Shown in pieces: positions 59,478 to 64,000 of a stretch of 64,000 nucleotides of DNA (position 1 is the first letter of the stretch; the number at the start of each line of letters is the position of its first letter). The position numbers were made by a program, and so were the translations under genes. Below the pieces are notes generated by a model. The model was not told the origin of the DNA. It searched no databases and saw only the letters and a list, made by a program, of their open reading frames with translations. The stretch is from Bradyrhizobium arachidis (lineage in GTDB: Bacteria; Pseudomonadota; Alphaproteobacteria; Rhizobiales; Xanthobacteraceae): positions 5,704,001-5,768,000 of the forward strand of contig NZ_CP077970.1 in NCBI RefSeq assembly GCF_024758505.1. The letters run 5' to 3'.

Positions 59478-61363
59478 TCGGCGGACTCGATCGGCTTGGC
59501 CAGCAAGGTTGAACCCGGTGGCGAGACGGAACGGCGCCGTTGCATCAGCATCTCCAGCGTGCCGACGATGCCCTTGGGGAAGACGACCACGATCAGCACG
59601 ATGAAGCCGCCGAGCACGAGTTTTGACAGATCGGTCTGGCTGACCAGCCAGATGTTGAGCGCCTTGTAGACGATGGCGCCGATCACCGCGCCCGACACGG
59701 TTTCCACGCCGCCGAGCAGCACCATGACCAGCGCATCGACCGAGAGCGAGATGCCGAGATTATCGGGGAAGACGCTGCCCTTCAGATAGGCGAACAGCGC
59801 GCCGCCGATGCCGGCCGTCGTTCCCGCGATCACGAAGGCGGTCCACTGCATGCGCTTGGCATTGATGCCGATGGCCTCGCTGCGCAGCAGCGAGTCGCGC
59901 GTGGCGCGCAGCGCGTAGCCGAACGGCGAGAACACCGCGACGCGCAGTGCGATTGTCACCAGCGCGGCAACGCCGAGCGCCAGCCAGTAGAAGTGTGAGG
60001 GGCTCGCCGCCCACTTCTCGGGCCACAAGCCCAAGATGCCGTTGTCGCCGCCGGTGACGCTGACCCACTGGAACGCGATTGACCAGACAATCTGCGCAAA
60101 GGCCAAGGTCAGCATCGCAAAATAGACGCCGGAGAGCTGCACGGCGAAGAAACCGAACACGGCCGCGCCCGCAAGGCCCATGAGCGGCCCGAGCAACAGG
60201 CAGACGATCATCGGCAATCCCGCCATTTTGGCGAGGAACGCGATGCCGTAGGCGCCCAGGCCGAAGTAAGCGGCATGACCGAAGGATGCGAGCCCGCCGA
60301 CCGACATGAGGAAGTGCAGGCTGACGGCGAAGATGACGAAGATCGCGATCTCCGAGCCGACGGTCAGCGCGTAGTTGCCGGCAAACAGCGGCAGCGCCGC
60401 CGCGACGACGAGCGCCGCGAGCGCGGCCAGGCGCTCGTTTTGCGTCAGCGGACGCCACGGGTTGACGGTGAGACCGGGTGTACGGCGTGCAGCCGCCTCG
60501 GGCTTGCCGAACAGGCCCCAGGGCCGCACGATCAGCACAACCGCCATCACCAGGAAGACCAGGATGATGGAGATTTTTGGGAAGATCAAAATGCCGAAGG
60601 CGTTGAGCTCCGACACCAGTACGGCCGCGACGAAGGCGCCGACGATGCTGCCGAGCCCGCCGATGACGACCACGACGAACACTTCGACGATGATGCGCAG
60701 GTCCATGGCGTGATGCACGGCGTCGCGCGGAATCTGCAACGCGCCGCCGAGCGCGGCAAGGAACACGCCGACCGCAAACACCGAGGTGAACAGCCATTTC
60801 TGGTTCACGCCGAGGGCTGCAACCATGTCGCGGTCCTGCGTCGCCGCGCGCACCAGCACGCCCCAGCGCGTGCGCTGGAACAGCAGCCAGAGGATTCCGA
60901 GCACGGCGGGCCCGAGCACGATCAGGAACAAATCGTAGCTCGGGATGGCCTGGCCGAAGAAATCGACCGCGCCCTTGAAACCCGGCGCACGGCGGCCGAC
61001 GAGATCGTCGGGCCCCCAGATCAGGACGACGAGGTCCTGCACCATCAACGTAAGGCCGAACGTTGCGAGCAACTGGAACAGTTCGGGCACGTGATAGATG
61101 CGCCGGAGCAGCACCATCTCGACGAGGACACCGATCACGGCCACCGCGAGCGCCGCGACGACGATGCCGCCCCAGAAGCCGAACGCGCCGGAGAAGCGGT
61201 CGGTCAGCGTGAAGGCGATATAGGCGCCGATCATGTAGAAGGCGCCGTGCGCAAAGTTCACGATGCGCGTCACGCCGAAGATGATCGACAGGCCCGAGGC
61301 CACCAGGAACAGCGACGCTGCGCTGGCAAGTCCCGTGAGAAACTGTACGACGTAAAAGGCCAT
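59474..61363 (-). CDS. Fused LivH-LivM branched-chain-type ABC permease
   Basis: A 629-residue membrane protein joining both permeases of an HAAT importer. The LivH half covers about 1-290 (ASGLSIIFGVTRIVNFAHGAFYMIGAY, GLGSIVGAFVAAVLV). After a proline/arginine linker (EAAARRTPGLTVNP) the LivM half starts near 305 and contains SFGHAAYFGLGAYG and the cytoplasmic coupling region SPFGYALRATRDSLLRSEAIG. The fusion fixes subunit stoichiometry and is known in some proteobacteria. It is separated from livK by a 192-bp gap with two stem-loops, while the ATPase genes follow with overlaps. Confidence 0.92.
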   Translation of the reverse strand: MAFYVVQFLTGLASAASLFLVASGLSIIFGVTRIVNFAHGAFYMIGAYIAFTLTDRFSGAFGFWGGIVVAALAVAVIGVLVEMVLLRRIYHVPELFQLLATFGLTLMVQDLVVLIWGPDDLVGRRAPGFKGAVDFFGQAIPSYDLFLIVLGPAVLGILWLLFQRTRWGVLVRAATQDRDMVAALGVNQKWLFTSVFAVGVFLAALGGALQIPRDAVHHAMDLRIIVEVFVVVVIGGLGSIVGAFVAAVLVSELNAFGILIFPKISIILVFLVMAVVLIVRPWGLFGKPEAAARRTPGLTVNPWRPLTQNERLAALAALVVAAALPLFAGNYALTVGSEIAIFVIFAVSLHFLMSVGGLASFGHAAYFGLGAYGIAFLAKMAGLPMIVCLLLGPLMGLAGAAVFGFFAVQLSGVYFAMLTLAFAQIVWSIAFQWVSVTGGDNGILGLWPEKWAASPSHFYWLALGVAALVTIALRVAVFSPFGYALRATRDSLLRSEAIGINAKRMQWTAFVIAGTTAGIGGALFAYLKGSVFPDNLGISLSVDALVMVLLGGVETVSGAVIGAIVYKALNIWLVSQTDLSKLVLGGFIVLIVVVFPKGIVGTLEMLMQRRRSVSPPGSTLLAKPIESAE

Positions 61364-61389
61364 CTTCGGTCCGGGTTAGTGTTGCATCA

Positions 61390-61413
61390 CCTCTCCCCGC
61401 CTGCGGGGAGAGG
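61390..61413 (-). repeat. Stem-loop upstream of livHM
   Basis: CCTCTCCCCGC (61390-61400) and GCGGGGAGAGG (61403-61413) form a perfect 11-bp inverted repeat with a two-base spacer, 26 bp upstream of the livHM start. In the liv mRNA it could pause transcription or protect the livK message end. Confidence 0.7.
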
Positions 61414-61428
61414 TCTTCGTAGGGCTTC

Positions 61429-61544
61429 GTAGGGTGGGTTAGCCTTGCGATTGCGCGAAGCGCAATTCGCTGGGCGTAACCCACCTCTTCTGGTTCCGCG
61501 GATGCGGACAGTGGTGGGTTACGCCTTCGGCTAACCCACCCTAC
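61429..61544. repeat. Inverted-repeat element with GTAGGGTGGGTTAGC ends
   Basis: GTAGGGTGGGTTAGCC at 61429 is matched by its exact inverse ending at 61544. Inside are nested symmetries: GCGATTGCGC with GCGCAATTCGC, and GGCGTAACCCACC with GGTGGGTTACGCC. It lies between livK and livHM. Its ends share GTAGGGTGGG with the element at 54320-54443, so both belong to one dispersed family. Confidence 0.8.
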
Positions 61545-61555
61545 GAAGAAGGAGA

Positions 61556-62758
61556 TCAATCCTTCGGACGCATCTTCTCGACTTCGGCATCACCAGGCAG
61601 ATAGTCCGACCCCTTCTTGTAAGAAGAATCCACCATCACGCCCTTGCCGTCCTTCAGCGCGGTCTTGCCGACGTAAGCACCGAGGGTCGACTGGTGGTCG
61701 ATCTTGCGGAAGGTGATCTCGCCGAGCGGCGACGGCACCGAGAGGCCTTCGGCCGCGGCGATCAGCTTCTCCGGATCGGTCGAGTTGGCCTTGGCGAGGA
61801 TCGCGGCGGCCGACTTGATGGTCTGGTAGCCGACGATCGAGCCGAGGCGCGGATAGTCATTGTACTTGGCCTGGTAGGCCTTGAGGAACGCATCATGCTC
61901 CGGCGTCTTGATCGAGTACCAGGGATAGCCGGTGACGATCCAGCCCTCCGGCGTCTCGTCCTTGAGCGGGTCGAGATATTCGGGCTCGCCGGTCAGGAAG
62001 GAGACGACCTCGCGTCCCTTGAACAGGCCGCGGGTGTTGCCTTCGCGCACGAGTTTGACGAGATCGGCGCCGAAGGTGACGTTGAGGATGGCCTCCGGAT
62101 TGGCGGCGGCAACCGCCTGCACCACCGGACCCGCGTCGATCTTGCCCTGCGGCGGCCATTGCTCGTCGACCCACTGGATGTCCGGACGCTTCTCCGACAT
62201 CAGCTTCTTGAACACGGCAACGGCGGACTGGCCGTATTCATAGTTCGGCGCGATCGTCGCCCAGCGTTTTGCCGGCAGCTTGCTGGCGGCTTCCACCAGC
62301 ATCGCGGCCTGCATGTAGTTGGAGGGGCGCAGGCGGAAGGTGTATTTGTTGCCCTTCGACCAGGTGATGGCGTCCGTCAGCGGCTCGGCTGCGAGGAAGA
62401 ACACTTTCTTCTGGTTGGCGAAGTCGCTGACGGCGAGGCCGATGTTGGAGAGGAACGTGCCCGCGAGCATGGCGACGCCTTCACTCGAGACCAGCTCATT
62501 CGCGGCGGTCTGTGCATCGGCCGGCTTGCCGCTGTCGTCCTTGGAGACGACGACGAGCTTCTTGCCGTTGATGCCGCCGGCAGCGTTGATCTCCTCGACC
62601 GCGAGTTGCCAGCCCTTGCGATAGGGTTCAGTGAAGGCCGGCAACAGCGAGTAGCTGTTGATCTCACCGATCTTGATCTCCTGCGCCATGGCCGACTGCG
62701 CCATGCCGCCGGCCAGAAGCGCGAACGCCGCGCCGACAAAATAGTTTCTTGCTCGCAT
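61556..62758 (-). CDS. Branched-chain-type ABC transporter substrate-binding protein
   Basis: A 400-residue Peripla_BP_6 protein. The signal peptide runs MRARNYFVGAAFALLAGG to SAMAQ (residue 25), and the mature domain starts EIKIGEINSYSLLPAFTEPYRKGWQLAVEEINAAGG, the family N-lobe. ATG 62758 has GGAGG five bases upstream. Lobe segments LAGTFLSNIGLAVSDFANQKKVFFLAAEP and ATIAPNYEYGQSAVAVFKKL follow. It is encoded 22 bp after the DUF1185 gene and ahead of the permease. Ligand unknown; many relatives bind aromatic or amide compounds. Confidence 0.92.
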   Translation of the reverse strand: MRARNYFVGAAFALLAGGMAQSAMAQEIKIGEINSYSLLPAFTEPYRKGWQLAVEEINAAGGINGKKLVVVSKDDSGKPADAQTAANELVSSEGVAMLAGTFLSNIGLAVSDFANQKKVFFLAAEPLTDAITWSKGNKYTFRLRPSNYMQAAMLVEAASKLPAKRWATIAPNYEYGQSAVAVFKKLMSEKRPDIQWVDEQWPPQGKIDAGPVVQAVAAANPEAILNVTFGADLVKLVREGNTRGLFKGREVVSFLTGEPEYLDPLKDETPEGWIVTGYPWYSIKTPEHDAFLKAYQAKYNDYPRLGSIVGYQTIKSAAAILAKANSTDPEKLIAAAEGLSVPSPLGEITFRKIDHQSTLGAYVGKTALKDGKGVMVDSSYKKGSDYLPGDAEVEKMRPKD

Positions 62759-62780
62759 CCCAACCTCCACTTTCAAATGA

Positions 62781-63365
62781 TTATCGTAGACCGTCGTCGC
62801 CTTTGACTTCCGCAACCGTCAATCCGCCGACACGCGGCAGCGGACGGCCGCTGTCGGTAACGGCAACCGCGACCATGATCTCATTGGCCCGCGGCGCATC
62901 GTTGATCTGCACTTCCATTCCGTCAAAATGGCTGCGCACGAAGGCCGCGTCCTTGTGCCCCAAGGGAATGTCGAGCGTCGTGCCGGGTCCGCTGCGCTTT
63001 TTCGAGGACGGAATCAGCGCCGCACCCTTGCTCAAAACCTTGCGCACCGGCGCACCCATCTTGGGATGCAGGATTGCGGCTGCATGCTCCAGCTCGCCGT
63101 TCTCGCCGACGGCTGCGGCTTTGCCATAGCTCTGCACCTTTGCGCCATCGATGCCGAGCGCGGCCACCGCGCGCTTCGACAGGAGATCGCCGAGCTCCTC
63201 GCCGATCGCGATCAGCGGGGAAAGGTCTTCGACATATTTTCCGGCAAAGGGATTTTCGATTACGGCAATCGCAGCCGCGCGCCGCGTCGGCGGCGAAACC
63301 TGGCGGCCCATCTCCATCTGCGTCTCTTCGACGACGGTGACGATCTTGCGGATGATCGCGCTCAT
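62781..63365 (-). CDS. Amino acid synthesis family protein (DUF1185)
   Basis: A 194-residue protein matching DUF1185: IRKIVTVVEETQMEMGR at the N-terminus, AAIAVIENPFAGKYVEDLSPL, GKAAAVGENGELEHAAAILHPK and the C-terminal ARANEIMVAVAVTDSGRPLPR. The family name comes from an old annotation; structures show a chorismate-mutase-like fold, and the genes recur in clusters for N-heterocycle or amide breakdown (from memory). It follows the UPF0280 gene by 15 bp and precedes livK by 22 bp, all on one strand. Reaction unknown. Confidence 0.88.
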   Translation of the reverse strand: MSAIIRKIVTVVEETQMEMGRQVSPPTRRAAAIAVIENPFAGKYVEDLSPLIAIGEELGDLLSKRAVAALGIDGAKVQSYGKAAAVGENGELEHAAAILHPKMGAPVRKVLSKGAALIPSSKKRSGPGTTLDIPLGHKDAAFVRSHFDGMEVQINDAPRANEIMVAVAVTDSGRPLPRVGGLTVAEVKGDDGLR

Positions 63366-63380
63366 GGCTGCTGTCCCTGT

Positions 63381-64000
63381 TCAGGCATGGATCGCGTTCT
63401 CCGCGATGCGTCGATACGAGCGTTTCGGCTCAATATCCTTGGTTCCGATGACGAGCATATCACCACAAAGCTGCAGGACGGCACCCTCGATCAATCCGCG
63501 ATCGAACAATTGTCGTGCACGTTCCGCGCCAGAATCCAGCGCGTCGCGAACCTCGTCCCGCGACAATGCGCCGACGTCGCGGGTGACGAGACGCGCGCCG
63601 AGATCGCTGTCGGGCTGGATGTCATTGGCGGGACACCGGCTGATGGCGGGATGTCCGGGCAGGTCGACGGTATTGGCGATGACGGTGGCCGCGGCATCCG
63701 CCTGCGACGCCGTTCGCGCCAGCACCGTCACGGCATCGGCAATGCCGAGCGAAAAGCTGCGGCCATGGCGGCCGCTCGTCGCAACCCCGCGCGCGGGATC
63801 GTCGGCATCGACGATCATTTTCCGCATCACCCCATCACGGTCCGGCCGGTCCATCAAGCCGACGGTGAACTGCTCGCCGGCTGAAAGGTGAATGGCGATA
63901 TCGCCGCCATTGTTGACATAGGCCTGATCGAGCATCGCGGCATTCAGCATTGCGCCCAGGATTTCCTCGGCGACGCTGCCGGCAACGGCGGCCATCGGCG
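63381..64000 (-). CDS. UPF0280 family protein (5' end beyond window)
   Basis: The reading frame enters from the right edge, so only the last ~206 residues are seen. The segment PMAAVAGSVAEEIL, then NNGGDIAIHL and the region GRHGRSFSLGIADAVTVLA, match the UPF0280 family, an ApbE/thiamine-lipoprotein-like fold. An ATG at 63995 lies inside the conserved motif and is not the start. It is the most upstream visible gene of the operon with DUF1185, liv transport genes and marR. UPF0280 and DUF1185 often travel together; function undetermined. Confidence 0.85.
   Translation of the reverse strand, partial: PMAAVAGSVAEEILGAMLNAAMLDQAYVNNGGDIAIHLSAGEQFTVGLMDRPDRDGVMRKMIVDADDPARGVATSGRHGRSFSLGIADAVTVLARTASQADAAATVIANTVDLPGHPAISRCPANDIQPDSDLGARLVTRDVGALSRDEVRDALDSGAERARQLFDRGLIEGAVLQLCGDMLVIGTKDIEPKRSYRRIAENAIHA

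Noticed and set aside
59760..61559. 599-codon frame overlapping the livHM gene on the same strand
   Set aside because: Out-of-frame reading of a gene that matches LivH-LivM along its full length.

Overview
The window is GC-rich, densely coding DNA that looks like the chromosome of an alphaproteobacterium close to Bradyrhizobium. This is inferred from gene families (FixK-type regulator, phasin, DUF3141, DUF1185, many ABC uptake systems and acyl-CoA enzymes), FixK-type operator palindromes, and several long inverted-repeat elements in gaps between genes. No rRNA, tRNA, CRISPR array, transposase or phage gene was seen.

Left block (1-15.75 kb): a FixK/Fnr-type regulator cut by the window edge, followed by a compact set of carbon-storage and acyl-group genes. 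A leftward operon (5038 to 533) holds a secreted tandem alpha/beta hydrolase, a second hydrolase, a phasin, a 55-residue charged protein and a potassium channel. A rightward operon (5170 to 8582) holds a hydrolase, an unknown protein, a two-subunit CoA-transferase and a MaoC hydratase. A second leftward set (15071 to 8690) holds an AI-2E-type membrane protein, a DUF3141 protein with a PHA-synthase-like Cys-Asp-His set, a phosphotransacetylase/butyrylase, an acetate/butyrate-type kinase and an enoyl reductase. Four TTGA-N6-TCAA palindromes sit in or beside the promoters of these units, three of them about 61-67 bp from start codons. The regulator carries the E-x-x-S-R recognition helix that reads this motif. 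Together this reads as an oxygen-limitation regulon for storage polymer turnover and ATP-yielding acid production, and it is the most interesting system here.

Middle (15.75-29 kb): mixed metabolic genes: two coupled mini-ORFs, a lytic transglycosylase, a Baeyer-Villiger monooxygenase coupled to a shikimate dehydrogenase homologue, an acyl-CoA synthetase, a GH172/DUF2961 protein, an ACAD10/11-like dehydrogenase, a periplasmic asparaginase and an orphan binding protein.

Catabolic cluster (28.2-45.5 kb): a LysR regulator diverges from a long operon with maleylacetate reductase, an amidohydrolase, a 3-hydroxyisobutyrate dehydrogenase-like enzyme, a hydroxyquinol-type intradiol dioxygenase, a GlcD-like flavoprotein and a complete ribose-type ABC importer. 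A TetR-controlled neighbourhood follows, with a CodA-like protein that has lost key catalytic and metal residues, plus two orphan binding proteins.

Right part (45.5-64 kb): DUF2218, PepSY, MscS and DUF763 genes, a P450, ferredoxin-NADP reductase divergent from a close enamidase homologue, an intergenic repeat cluster, and a 2 kb islet (methyltransferase, DUF2147, DUF2306) bounded by a second, diverged copy of the marR 3' end. A branched-chain-type ABC operon with DUF1185 and UPF0280 genes closes the window; its last gene is marR and its first gene runs off the right edge.
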